A stretch of 5,292 bases of DNA from Candidatus Aminicenantota bacterium (GCA_027070475.1 JALXDT010000216.1:1438-6729), one strand, 5' to 3'. Counted from the stretch's first letter, positions 1 to 5,292 are shown. Numbers and translations are program-made. The notes: a model not told the origin generated them from the letters alone.

Positions 1-197
1 CTTGCTGTACCAACAAAAAGAGAAGAAAATACCAGAGGAAGAACTATCATTGTAATTAATCTTAAGAAAATATCACCTATTGGCTTTATCAATACTGATT
101 TGGGGCCAACAATAACTCCAAAAACAGCTCCTAAAATTAGACCTAAAATTATTTTCGTATGAAGCTCCATGTTTTTCCAAAACTTCATTAACTTCAT
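1..197 (-). CDS. Dicarboxylate/amino acid:cation symporter (DAACS family), N-terminal part, cut by window edge
   Basis: This is the first 65 codons of a membrane symporter; the rest lies beyond position 1. Translating the minus strand from the ATG at 197-195 gives MKLMKFWKNMELHTKIILGL, followed by a glycine-rich hydrophobic stretch (about residues 16-31). Next come the segment IKPIGDIFLRLITMIVLPLV (37-56) and a second hydrophobic helix ending near residue 63. The pattern K-I-x-x-G-L-x-x-G then KPIGDIFLRLIxMIVxPLVFSS is the hallmark of GltP/DctA/GltPh-type transporters, which take up glutamate, aspartate or C4-dicarboxylates with Na+ or H+ in the inner membrane. The substrate cannot be told, because the specificity residues lie in the missing C-terminal half. 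The start is supported by AGGAG at 209-205 with a 7-base spacer. The ATG overlaps the stop of the upstream exoribonuclease gene as ATGA, so the two are likely translationally coupled. Confidence 0.85.
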   Translation of the reverse strand, partial: MKLMKFWKNMELHTKIILGLILGAVFGVIVGPKSVLIKPIGDIFLRLITMIVLPLVFSSLFVGTA

Positions 198-1135
198 TCT
201 TTATCTCCTGCAAAAAGTTTTCTTCCTATACGATAATCATAATCAGTAGAGATAGAATCTCCTGAATGATTTTTTAGTATATTATCAAAAATATTCATTT
301 GAGAATCAATAAAATCTGCAAAATGCAAGGCAAGTGCCTCTTTTGTCATAGGAAGCTGATAAGCTCCGAATTCATAATTTCCATGATGAGAAATGATAAG
401 GTGTGTTAATTTTGTTAATAGAGATTCTGGAAATCCGATTATCTTTTCACTCTCTTCCTTTAGAATTTGAACTCCTATGATTATATGACCTAACAAAACT
501 CCTTTTTCACTCTCTTCTTTTTTTACTTCACCTTTAATTTCCTCAATTTTTCCTATATCGTGTATAATGCCCCCTGTTATTGTAAGTTCTTTGTCAAGTT
601 TATACTTAGTTGATAGAAAATCGCAAATATCAACAACAGCCAAAGTGTGTTCAAGAAGGCCCCCTATATAGTTATGGTGAACCTTTCTCGCCCCCGGCCA
701 TATTTTTAATTTCTCACCATACTTATTTAAAATTCTTTCAAGAAGTTTCAAAAGAAATGGATTTTTTATATTCTTCTTTATGATACTGTTTAATTTTGCC
801 CACATTTCCTCTGAAGATATCTCGGCAGAAGGTAGAATTTTTGAAGGTTCAACTTCATCTTCATAAATTTTTCTTATTTTTTGTACTTTGATCTGATTTT
901 TGTCATTAAAGCTTTCCACTATACCCTCAACATAAACAATATCGCCTTCCTCAAAAGTATCTTTTAATTTATCCGCATTATCCCAAACTTTTCCGCTAAT
1001 TTCGCCGGTTTTATCCTCAAAAACAATATCCAAGTAATCTTTATTTGTTTTTGTTACTCTTAATTTTTTTGTTTTAACAAGATAATATGCCTTTATAGAG
1101 CTGTTTTTTTCAAGATCCTTTATCTGATTATTCAT
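194..1135 (-). CDS. yhaM: YhaM-type 3'-5' exoribonuclease (OB-fold plus HD domain)
   Basis: 313 residues, matching the usual length of Bacillus YhaM (about 314). The N-terminal third (about 12-95) is an OB-fold nucleic-acid-binding domain, with the typical DIVFEDKTGEISGKVWD strand and loop and the GDIVYVEG turn. The HD phosphohydrolase domain runs from about 150 to 285. Candidate metal and catalytic residues visible are H154 in HHNYIGGLLEHT, H163, the H192-D193 pair in IHDIGK, H217 in LLGHIIIG, H250-H251 in ISHHG and D274 in HFADFID. Characterised relatives are cytoplasmic Mn-dependent exonucleases that trim RNA and also act on single-stranded DNA; function here is inferred from the complete motif set. 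The ATG at 1135 lies inside the end of pepT (8-base overlap, ATGAATAA). Only a weak GGGCAG precedes it, so translation probably depends on coupling to pepT. Its stop overlaps the symporter start. Confidence 0.92.
   Translation of the reverse strand: MNNQIKDLEKNSSIKAYYLVKTKKLRVTKTNKDYLDIVFEDKTGEISGKVWDNADKLKDTFEEGDIVYVEGIVESFNDKNQIKVQKIRKIYEDEVEPSKILPSAEISSEEMWAKLNSIIKKNIKNPFLLKLLERILNKYGEKLKIWPGARKVHHNYIGGLLEHTLAVVDICDFLSTKYKLDKELTITGGIIHDIGKIEEIKGEVKKEESEKGVLLGHIIIGVQILKEESEKIIGFPESLLTKLTHLIISHHGNYEFGAYQLPMTKEALALHFADFIDSQMNIFDNILKNHSGDSISTDYDYRIGRKLFAGDKE
205..209 (-). promoter_or_regulatory. Ribosome binding site of the symporter gene
   Basis: AGGAG on the minus strand, 7 bases before the ATG at 197-195. 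It lies inside the last codons of the exoribonuclease gene. It decides the symporter start against the second in-frame ATG at 188-186. Confidence 0.75.
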
Positions 1136-2372
1136 TATTTTTTTCTGCCCATAGCTTCATTAAATTGATAATGACATCAACAGCTCTTTCCATAGACTGA
1201 TAACTTATCCATTCCCTTTTTGAGTGAAAATTATGTCCACCCGTAAAAATGTTAGGTGTCGGAATTCCCATAAAGGAGAGCTTTGCGCCATCTGTTCCTC
1301 CCCTTATTGGAGTCCTTATAGGTTTAATACCTGCCATCTCGATTGCCTTAATTGCAAGATTTAGAACATCGGGATACTGGTCTAAAATTTCTTTCATATT
1401 TCTGTATGATTCTTTTATTTCTGCTGTATAACTTGCACCTGGATATTTTTCCACAACCTGTTTTGCCAGAGATTCAAGAAACTCTTCTTTACTTTTAAGT
1501 TCACTCTCTACAAAATCTCTTATTATAAAAAATAATGTTGTCTCCTCTTCTATTCCAGATATTTCAACAGGATGCACATAACCCTCTCTCTTTTCAGTGG
1601 TTTCAGGGCTCATTCTGTCTTTCGGAAGAAGTGTTAAGAATTCTCCCGCAAGCTTTATAGCATTTATCATTTTCCCTTTTGCATAACCCGGATGGACATT
1701 TATGCCTTTAAATTTTATTATCATTGAGTCAGCATTAAAATTTTCATCCTCAATCTCTCCATCTGCTCCTCCGTCAATTGTATATGCAAATTGAGCGCCG
1801 AATTTTTCCTTGTCAAATTTGATTGTTCCTCTTCCTATTTCTTCATCAGGAGTGAAAGCCACTCTGATTTCCGGTCTCGGAATGTCAGGATTGTTAACAA
1901 AGAAAGTTAAAGCTTCCATAATTTCGGCAATTCCTGCCTTGTCATCTGCTCCTAAAAGGGTAGAACCATCTGAAGTTATAATATCTTCTCCTATGTGTTT
2001 TCTCAAACTTTCATCCTCCTTGATAACAACACCTTTTTCTCCCGGTAGCTCAATATCTCCTCCCTGATAGTTTTTATTAATTACCGGTGTGACATCTTTA
2101 CCGCTTACAGCTGGGGCAGTATCAAGGTGGGATATTAATCCTATTTTATACTTATTGTTTTTCATATTTGACGGAAGAGTTGCATATACATAGCAATACT
2201 CATCAACTTCAACATTTTCAAGTCCCAGCTCCTTAAGCTCCTTAACAAGAACCTCGGCAAGGTCAAACTGTTTTTTTGTGGAAGGTGTACTTTCGCTCTT
2301 CTCATCAGATTGTGTGTCAATTTTCACATAATTTAAAAATCTCTCCAAAAGTTTTTCATATTTGTAAGCCAT
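1128..2372 (-). CDS. pepT: Peptidase T (tripeptide aminopeptidase, M20B family)
   Basis: 414 residues, full length for PepT (about 408-410 in enterics and bacilli). The cytoplasmic dizinc enzyme removes the N-terminal residue from tripeptides. Expected M20 residues are all present: H82 and D84 in SHLDTAP (first metal ligand and its partner), D143 in LLGADDKAG (bridging ligand), E177-E178 in FTPDEEIG (general base and ligand), D200 in TIDGG, and H383 in GGHNFHSKREW. The inserted dimerisation (lid) domain spans about 205-320 and carries H227 in NVHPGYAKG, typical of PepT. GGTDGAKLSFMGIPTPN at 358-374 is also a PepT signature. The ATG at 2372 has an ideal AGGAGG 5 bases upstream. It follows the mog-like gene by 9 bases and overlaps yhaM by 8, so it is the middle of a compact operon. 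A downstream amino-acid/dicarboxylate symporter fits peptide use, but this is inference. Confidence 0.96.
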   Translation of the reverse strand: MAYKYEKLLERFLNYVKIDTQSDEKSESTPSTKKQFDLAEVLVKELKELGLENVEVDEYCYVYATLPSNMKNNKYKIGLISHLDTAPAVSGKDVTPVINKNYQGGDIELPGEKGVVIKEDESLRKHIGEDIITSDGSTLLGADDKAGIAEIMEALTFFVNNPDIPRPEIRVAFTPDEEIGRGTIKFDKEKFGAQFAYTIDGGADGEIEDENFNADSMIIKFKGINVHPGYAKGKMINAIKLAGEFLTLLPKDRMSPETTEKREGYVHPVEISGIEEETTLFFIIRDFVESELKSKEEFLESLAKQVVEKYPGASYTAEIKESYRNMKEILDQYPDVLNLAIKAIEMAGIKPIRTPIRGGTDGAKLSFMGIPTPNIFTGGHNFHSKREWISYQSMERAVDVIINLMKLWAEKNNE

Positions 2373-2377
2373 TTTTT

Positions 2378-2383
2378 CCTCCT
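2378..2383 (-). promoter_or_regulatory. Ribosome binding site of pepT overlapping the mog-like stop codon
   Basis: Perfect AGGAGG with a 5-base A-only spacer to the pepT ATG. Its first bases are shared with the TAG stop (2384-2382) of the upstream gene, read as TAGGAGGAAAAAATG. Ribosomes ending on the first gene therefore sit directly on the pepT initiation site. Confidence 0.85.
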
Positions 2384-2879
2384 ATAATCTTTTTATTTGT
2401 TCCCCGCAATCCTCTTCCTGATTTTTTAATTTTTGAAAGAGGTGTTTTATCGCAGGTATTAAAGGGATAAAATTCTCTTCTATTGCTTTTGGGTTACCGG
2501 GAAGATTTATGATAAATGTGTTTCCATTGATTCCTGCCACTGCTCTTGAAATAGCAGCCATTGGAGTATGCTTTAAACCATAGTGAACCATTGCATATTC
2601 AAAACCTGAAAGCCTCTTTTCAATAAACTTTTCCGTCACATCCGGAGTTATATCCCTGTTTGTTATTCCGGTTCCGCCGGAAGTAACTATAAGGTTTACA
2701 TTATTTACATATTTTTTAAAAAGATTTTCAAGCTCTCTCTTTTCATCTGGAATAACCACTTTTTCTTTCACATCAAAACCACTATTTTTTAAGATATTAA
2801 CTAAAATTTCACCGCTTTTATCCTCTCTTATTCCCTTGGAAGCTCTGTCGCTCAGTACAATCACTATTGAATTAATCAT
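2382..2879 (-). CDS. MogA/MoaB-family molybdenum cofactor biosynthesis protein
   Basis: 165 residues, a single MoCF-binding (MogA/MoaB-like) domain of usual length. Characterised members adenylylate molybdopterin before metal insertion, in the cytoplasm. Motifs seen: LSDRAS at 9-14, EDKSG at 19-23, IPDE at 43-46, the nucleotide/pterin-binding loop TSGGTG at 66-71 followed by RDITPD at 75-80, SRAVAG at 111-116, and INLPGNPKAIEEN at 124-136 with H146 downstream. The acidic residues of PDE and RDxTPD correspond to motifs needed for catalysis in this family. MogA and MoaB cannot be separated safely by eye, so no symbol is given. No other cofactor genes are in the window. The ATG at 2879 has no clear Shine-Dalgarno and sits very close to a promoter-like sequence, so the mRNA may be leaderless. 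The stop TAG is shared with the pepT ribosome binding site. Confidence 0.9.
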   Translation of the reverse strand: MINSIVIVLSDRASKGIREDKSGEILVNILKNSGFDVKEKVVIPDEKRELENLFKKYVNNVNLIVTSGGTGITNRDITPDVTEKFIEKRLSGFEYAMVHYGLKHTPMAAISRAVAGINGNTFIINLPGNPKAIEENFIPLIPAIKHLFQKLKNQEEDCGEQIKRL

Positions 2880-2886
2880 TGATTAA

Positions 2887-2915
2887 CTTTACATTAAAAT
2901 AGTATGAATTGTCAA
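2887..2915 (-). promoter_or_regulatory. Candidate sigma-70 promoter for the mog-pepT-yhaM-symporter operon
   Basis: In the 63-base gap after ispF, the minus strand carries a perfect -35 TTGACA at 2915-2910. After an 18-base spacer comes TAAAGT at 2891-2886, a 4/6 match to TATAAT. Transcription would then start at or within a few bases of the ATG at 2879, which agrees with the lack of a ribosome binding site. The -10 match is only moderate, so this is a candidate; read-through from ispF is also possible because no terminator separates them. Confidence 0.4.
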
Positions 2916-2942
2916 GAATACGAGGCTTTGTTTTCATTAGTA

Positions 2943-3428
2943 TTAATTTTCAGATTTTAGAAGAACAATAGAAAAAGCTTTTATCGCCCTTTTTTCTCCT
3001 ACATCTCCCAACCCTTCATCTGTTTTTGCCTTAATAGAAATCAATGATTTATCTATTTCAAGAACAGGAGATAATTTCTCTTTCATCATTTCTATGTAGG
3101 GATTAATCTTTGGCTCCTCTGCTATAATCACACAATCAAGATTTTCAATGAAGAAATTTTCTTTTTTCATGAGTTTTATGGTTTCTTTTAATAGTATAAG
3201 AGAATCTATATTCTTATATTTAGAATCCGTATCAGGGAAATGAACACCTATGTCTCTTTTTCCCATAGCACCTAAAATCGCATCTATTATAGAATGAATT
3301 AGGACATCTCCGTCTGAATGAGCCTCAAATTTTTTATTATAAGGAATTTTTACATTACCAATTATCACAAACTCTCCCGGGCTAACTAACTTATGCTTAT
3401 CGTATCCCAAACCTATTCTGATTTTCAC
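2943..3428 (-). CDS. ispF: 2-C-methyl-D-erythritol 2,4-cyclodiphosphate synthase
   Basis: 161 residues, normal IspF length. The enzyme converts CDP-methylerythritol 2-phosphate to the cyclic diphosphate with release of CMP in the non-mevalonate isoprenoid pathway; family members are cytoplasmic homotrimers. Metal ligands D10 and H12 (GYDKH) and H45 are present. HSDGDVLIHSIIDAILGA at 37-54 satisfies the family signature, followed by DIGVHFPDTD at 59-68 and the nucleotide-binding AEEPKI at 103-108. The C-terminal loop reads KAKTDEGLGDVGEKRAI (133-149), where enteric enzymes have KATT-E-LGF-GRGEGIA; T136 and E138 are kept but the GRGEG part is altered. The start codon is GTG at 3428, behind a strong AGGAGGGAG. 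It is usually paired with ispD, which is not seen here. It lies downstream of the propeller gene after 152 bases that contain a promoter candidate. Confidence 0.95.
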   Translation of the reverse strand: MKIRIGLGYDKHKLVSPGEFVIIGNVKIPYNKKFEAHSDGDVLIHSIIDAILGAMGKRDIGVHFPDTDSKYKNIDSLILLKETIKLMKKENFFIENLDCVIIAEEPKINPYIEMMKEKLSPVLEIDKSLISIKAKTDEGLGDVGEKRAIKAFSIVLLKSEN

Positions 3429-3435
3429 CTTTTTT

Positions 3436-3444
3436 CTCCCTCCT
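3436..3444 (-). promoter_or_regulatory. Ribosome binding site of ispF
   Basis: AGGAGGGAG on the minus strand, ending 7 bases before the GTG at 3428-3426. It is long and strong, which supports GTG as the true start. Confidence 0.8.
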
Positions 3445-3496
3445 AAAATTATTTATTTCAAAGGGTAAATACAACACATTATAATTTCTTGATAAA

Positions 3497-3525
3497 ATTC
3501 TACTATATTTACTATAAGTTTTCAA
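3497..3525 (-). promoter_or_regulatory. Candidate sigma-70 promoter for ispF
   Basis: Minus strand: TTGAAA at 3525-3520, an exact 17-base spacer, then TAGAAT at 3502-3497, a 5/6 match to TATAAT. This predicts a start near 3490 and a leader of about 60 bases before ispF. An exact TATAAT also occurs at 3483-3478 but lacks a good -35 at 16-18 bases, so it is the weaker choice. AT-richness makes chance matches likely. Confidence 0.5.
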
Positions 3526-3532
3526 TTAATTT

Positions 3533-3559
3533 AAATATGTTAGTAGCACTAATATTTTT
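3533..3559 (-). terminator. Weak hairpin after the propeller gene, possible terminator
   Basis: Minus-strand transcript shortly after the TAG at 3583-3581: TTAGT (3552-3548), loop GCT, ACTAA (3544-3540). The stem continues outward with two mismatches through 2 and then 3 A/T pairs to 3559 and 3533. What follows is AT-rich but not a clear T run, and only one G-C pair is in the stem. It is the only hairpin of note in the 152-base gap, and its position fits a gene end. Function is uncertain. Confidence 0.3.
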
Positions 3560-3580
3560 GATTAAATTATTAAGAATTTA

Positions 3581-5179
3581 CTAATTATTAATTTTTGAGG
3601 AGATTTTAAAGGAGTAAAGCTCAGCATTTATCATATAAAATTTTAATCTGATGGCTTTTCCCATAAGCTCTTTTAAAGAGTGATCTTTCCACATCATCTC
3701 ATGAGATAAAGAGTCCCCCTGAAAAGGTATTGAATTTTCTTTTCCAAATCCTTTATAAACTTCTCCGATTGTATTTAATACATCGACTTTTATCACTCCC
3801 TTTGGACATTTGCAATTTATTTCAAGGGTATCTCCTTCACAGATAAATGGTCTTGTAAGAATAACGCCCACTTCAGGATTTTTCCCCACTTTAAAATCTC
3901 CGTTTCTGTCTACAAATTTATCTGTTTGAATTTTAGTCCTTCTTCCAACAAATCTATCTAATGGAATAGTTAAGAGCCCGATTTCTGTTTTTGAAGAATA
4001 ACTGCTGTGGGATTTATTAGTACCACTGTAGTATATGTATATCTTATTTTTTACAACTAAAGGTTTTGCAGGTGAAACCATACCTGCATCAAATTCTCCC
4101 TCCTTACCAAGTCCTATGAAAGCTTCTCTTTTTGCAAGGCGTTCCCAGTGGAGCAGATCCCTGCTAAAAACAAGCTGTTGAACTATATTCTGTTTTTTAT
4201 CCGAATCAAACATAGAAAGAAATCCATAGTAAATATTTTCATAAGGGAAAATACGCAAATCATAAAGTTCTATTGTATCCAATTCATCCGGAATTATAAC
4301 TGTTTTGGGAAATGTCCAGTGAATTAAATCTTTGCTAAAAGATATTGCTATTCTTCTCATCCAGGGACCTGCATAAACAAGTGGCCTTCTTGAACTGACA
4401 AACATCTTAATCCTGTCATCCCAGAAAGCATCCCCTTGGCCATCTGCCAATCCGAAAACCTCTACCGGATTATCTTTGTATGAAGTCCAGTGAATTCCAT
4501 CAGGTGAAAAGGCAAGATTTGTCGTATCAATCCAGTTGTCCTGAAACCATTTCACTGTCCACTTTTTACCTTCATCCTCAGCTTTAATCTTAGATAGTGG
4601 TAATACTCCGTAAACATCACTGTAATAGAACTTATATCTTTTTTTTGGATCTTTTTCATTGTAATCTTTAACTACTCTTCCGGAAGCCCAGAATCTTCCT
4701 TTATAAACAAGATTATTATTTTTGGAACCATTAAATTCTATAACTCCAAGATTAGGTTTTATCCAGTGGATTCCATCCTTTGAATAAGCATAAGCTGTCC
4801 AGTATGTGTAAAGATAAGGTTTTTTCCTGTTGAGAATTCTAAACACAGTATACCACATCTTAAATAGTTTATCCTCTTTATCATAAAAAACAGTTGAGAC
4901 TGCTGGACCTCCACTTTTAACTCCCGGAACATTCCACTCTTCCCAGGGTCTATCAAAATGTATGATTGGATTTTCAGGATATCTTTTAGGTTTATTAAGA
5001 TGTCTCTCAATGTTCCATATATCTTCAATAATATAATTATCAAAAAGAAGCTGTTTTTGATTTCCGATTTTCAGAATAATGCCTGTAGTGTCATAACCTT
5101 TTTTAATTCTCTTTTTTATCTCTTCAGTGGTTAAAGAAAATAATGTATTAGAGGTGAAAATAAGAAGGATAATAATCAA
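3581..5179 (-). CDS. Exported GH43/GH32-like five-bladed beta-propeller protein, function unknown
   Basis: 532 residues from the TTG at 5179; I recognise the general family but not a specific function. It begins with a hydrophobic segment ending in a plausible signal-peptidase site (TLFSLTTEE), so the protein is probably exported. LLFDNYIIEDIWNIERHLNK (44-63) resembles the opening of a protein group common in Planctomycetes and Verrucomicrobia that is annotated loosely as glycosidase-like. The propeller spans about 44-410. It carries four copies of S-x-D-x-(I/L)-H-W at 133-139, 225-231, 282-288 and 339-345; the last three are exactly 57 residues apart, one per blade. Acidic candidates include D99-D103, D250, D254 and D364. 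A C-terminal beta-sandwich (about 440-528) follows. A carbohydrate-related role is inferred. The start is doubtful: there is no Shine-Dalgarno before the TTG, and the frame stays open and hydrophobic to 5230 with an arginine, so a longer signal segment is likely. Confidence 0.85.
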   Translation of the reverse strand: MIIILLIFTSNTLFSLTTEEIKKRIKKGYDTTGIILKIGNQKQLLFDNYIIEDIWNIERHLNKPKRYPENPIIHFDRPWEEWNVPGVKSGGPAVSTVFYDKEDKLFKMWYTVFRILNRKKPYLYTYWTAYAYSKDGIHWIKPNLGVIEFNGSKNNNLVYKGRFWASGRVVKDYNEKDPKKRYKFYYSDVYGVLPLSKIKAEDEGKKWTVKWFQDNWIDTTNLAFSPDGIHWTSYKDNPVEVFGLADGQGDAFWDDRIKMFVSSRRPLVYAGPWMRRIAISFSKDLIHWTFPKTVIIPDELDTIELYDLRIFPYENIYYGFLSMFDSDKKQNIVQQLVFSRDLLHWERLAKREAFIGLGKEGEFDAGMVSPAKPLVVKNKIYIYYSGTNKSHSSYSSKTEIGLLTIPLDRFVGRRTKIQTDKFVDRNGDFKVGKNPEVGVILTRPFICEGDTLEINCKCPKGVIKVDVLNTIGEVYKGFGKENSIPFQGDSLSHEMMWKDHSLKELMGKAIRLKFYMINAELYSFKISSKINN

Positions 5180-5230
5180 AATGAAAAGGGTAATGGGAAA
5201 AATAAAAAACAGGTATCTAACAATGATAGT
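5180..5230 (-). other. In-frame hydrophobic extension of the propeller gene, probable missing part of its signal peptide
   Basis: Upstream of the TTG at 5179 the same frame is open for 17 codons to the TAA at 5233-5231. It reads TIIVRYLFFIFPITLFI. Joined to the annotated N terminus, this gives an arginine followed by more than 20 hydrophobic residues, a better signal peptide or anchor than the short uncharged one from the TTG. No ATG, GTG or TTG occurs in these codons; CTG at 5212-5210 and several ATT/ATC codons are the only possible starts. The true start is therefore unresolved. Confidence 0.45.
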
Positions 5231-5251
5231 TTAGATAGAAAAAACAAACAA
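5223..5251 (-). promoter_or_regulatory. Weak candidate promoter for the propeller gene
   Basis: Minus strand: TTGTTT at 5251-5246, a 17-base spacer, then TATCAT at 5228-5223 (5/6 match to TATAAT). It predicts a start near 5216, consistent with initiation at CTG 5212 or TTG 5179 but not further upstream. The -35 keeps only the TTG half, so support is thin. Confidence 0.25.
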
Positions 5252-5252
5252 A

Positions 5253-5292
5253 ATGGCCAGCAGTCAGAGACAGGCAAAGAAAAGAATAAAGG
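5253..5292 (+). CDS. Possible start of ribosomal protein S20, divergent and cut by window edge
   Basis: An ATG at 5253 opens 13 codons to the window end: MASSQRQAKKRIK. Ribosomal protein S20 typically begins M-A-x-x-x-x-A-x-K-R-x-(K/R), and the fit is good, including the position of the AKKR group. S20 binds 16S rRNA in the small subunit. Against the call: only 13 residues are visible, there is no Shine-Dalgarno before the ATG (the upstream bases are mostly A), and basic low-complexity N termini are easy to match by chance. It would be transcribed divergently from the propeller gene with a gap of 40 to 73 bases, depending on that gene's start. Confidence 0.3.
   Translation, partial: MASSQRQAKKRIK

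Noticed and set aside
1249..1431. Plus-strand open frame of 60 codons inside pepT
   Set aside because: It lies entirely antisense to well-conserved PepT sequence, has no ribosome binding site and its product matches no family I recognise; the frame is a by-product of pepT codon use.
1810..2067. Plus-strand open frame of 85 codons inside pepT
   Set aside because: Antisense to the metal-binding core of PepT; the serine/proline/isoleucine-rich product is typical of a reversed coding strand.
2276..2470. Plus-strand open frame of 64 codons across the mog/pepT junction
   Set aside because: It spans two confident minus-strand genes in antisense and shows no start signal or recognisable domain.
2917..2944. 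Inverted repeat AATAC/GTATT between ispF and the mog-like gene, considered as a terminator
   Set aside because: Five pairs with an 18-base loop and no T run; not a stable hairpin.
3563..3580. A/T-only inverted repeat TAAATT-CTTAAT-AATTTA just after the propeller gene
   Set aside because: A six-pair A/T stem in such AT-rich DNA is expected by chance and has no T run after it.
4140..4775. Recurrent DNA motif resembling ccagtgaattccatc, considered as a dispersed DNA repeat
   Set aside because: All copies are in frame and encode the (I/L)-H-W blade motif of the propeller protein, so they are protein repeats and not a separate DNA element.
4759..5043. Second minus-strand frame of 94 codons within the propeller gene
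   Set aside because: It is out of frame with a gene whose protein is clearly conserved in pattern, and there is no ribosome binding site.
5154..5234. Plus-strand 26-codon cationic peptide frame starting GTG, with internal ATG at 5181
   Set aside because: The GTG has no ribosome binding site at proper distance, AAGGA at 5165 is 11 bases from the ATG, and the frame lies antisense to the propeller gene's signal segment, whose T-rich codons create K/R/I codons on the other strand.

Overview
This is an AT-rich bacterial chromosome segment, roughly one third G+C by eye. Almost every gene lies on the minus strand, so it is read here from right to left. The bacterial assignment rests on strong AGGAGG-type ribosome binding sites, on IspF of the non-mevalonate isoprenoid pathway, and on PepT- and YhaM-type proteins. 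The sequence does not fix the phylum. YhaM and PepT are familiar from Firmicutes, while the secreted propeller protein resembles proteins common in Planctomycetes, Verrucomicrobia and some uncultivated phyla. A thermophilic or candidate-phylum lineage is possible but unproven.

Right edge (5180-5292): a short, purine-rich (on +) stretch between the propeller gene and the window end. It holds a weak minus-strand promoter candidate. A plus-strand ATG at 5253 opens 13 codons that look like the start of ribosomal protein S20; this call is tentative.

Genes in transcription order on the minus strand: (1) 5179-3581, an exported, apparently uncharacterised five-bladed-propeller (GH43/GH32-like) protein with a C-terminal beta domain, whose true start codon is unclear; (2) 3428-2943, ispF, GTG start, behind a 152-base gap with a hairpin and a plausible sigma-70 promoter; (3) 2879-2382, a MogA/MoaB-family molybdenum cofactor protein behind a 63-base gap with a perfect TTGACA box; (4) 2372-1128, pepT tripeptidase; (5) 1135-194, a YhaM-type OB-fold/HD-domain 3'-5' exoribonuclease; (6) 197-1, the first 65 codons of a DAACS-family (GltP/DctA-like) dicarboxylate/amino-acid:cation symporter that runs off the left edge.

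Genes 3 to 6 are packed as one translationally coupled operon. The mog stop codon lies at the edge of the pepT Shine-Dalgarno, pepT and yhaM overlap by 8 bases, and yhaM and the symporter overlap by an ATGA. A peptide-catabolism theme (tripeptidase plus amino-acid/dicarboxylate uptake) is plausible for part of it; the Mog-like and RNase genes look like housekeeping passengers. I found no CRISPR array, insertion sequence, tRNA or rRNA, and no convincing new multi-gene system. The points most worth a second look are the unresolved start and function of the propeller protein, the divergent S20-like start at the right edge, and a possible leaderless promoter at mog.
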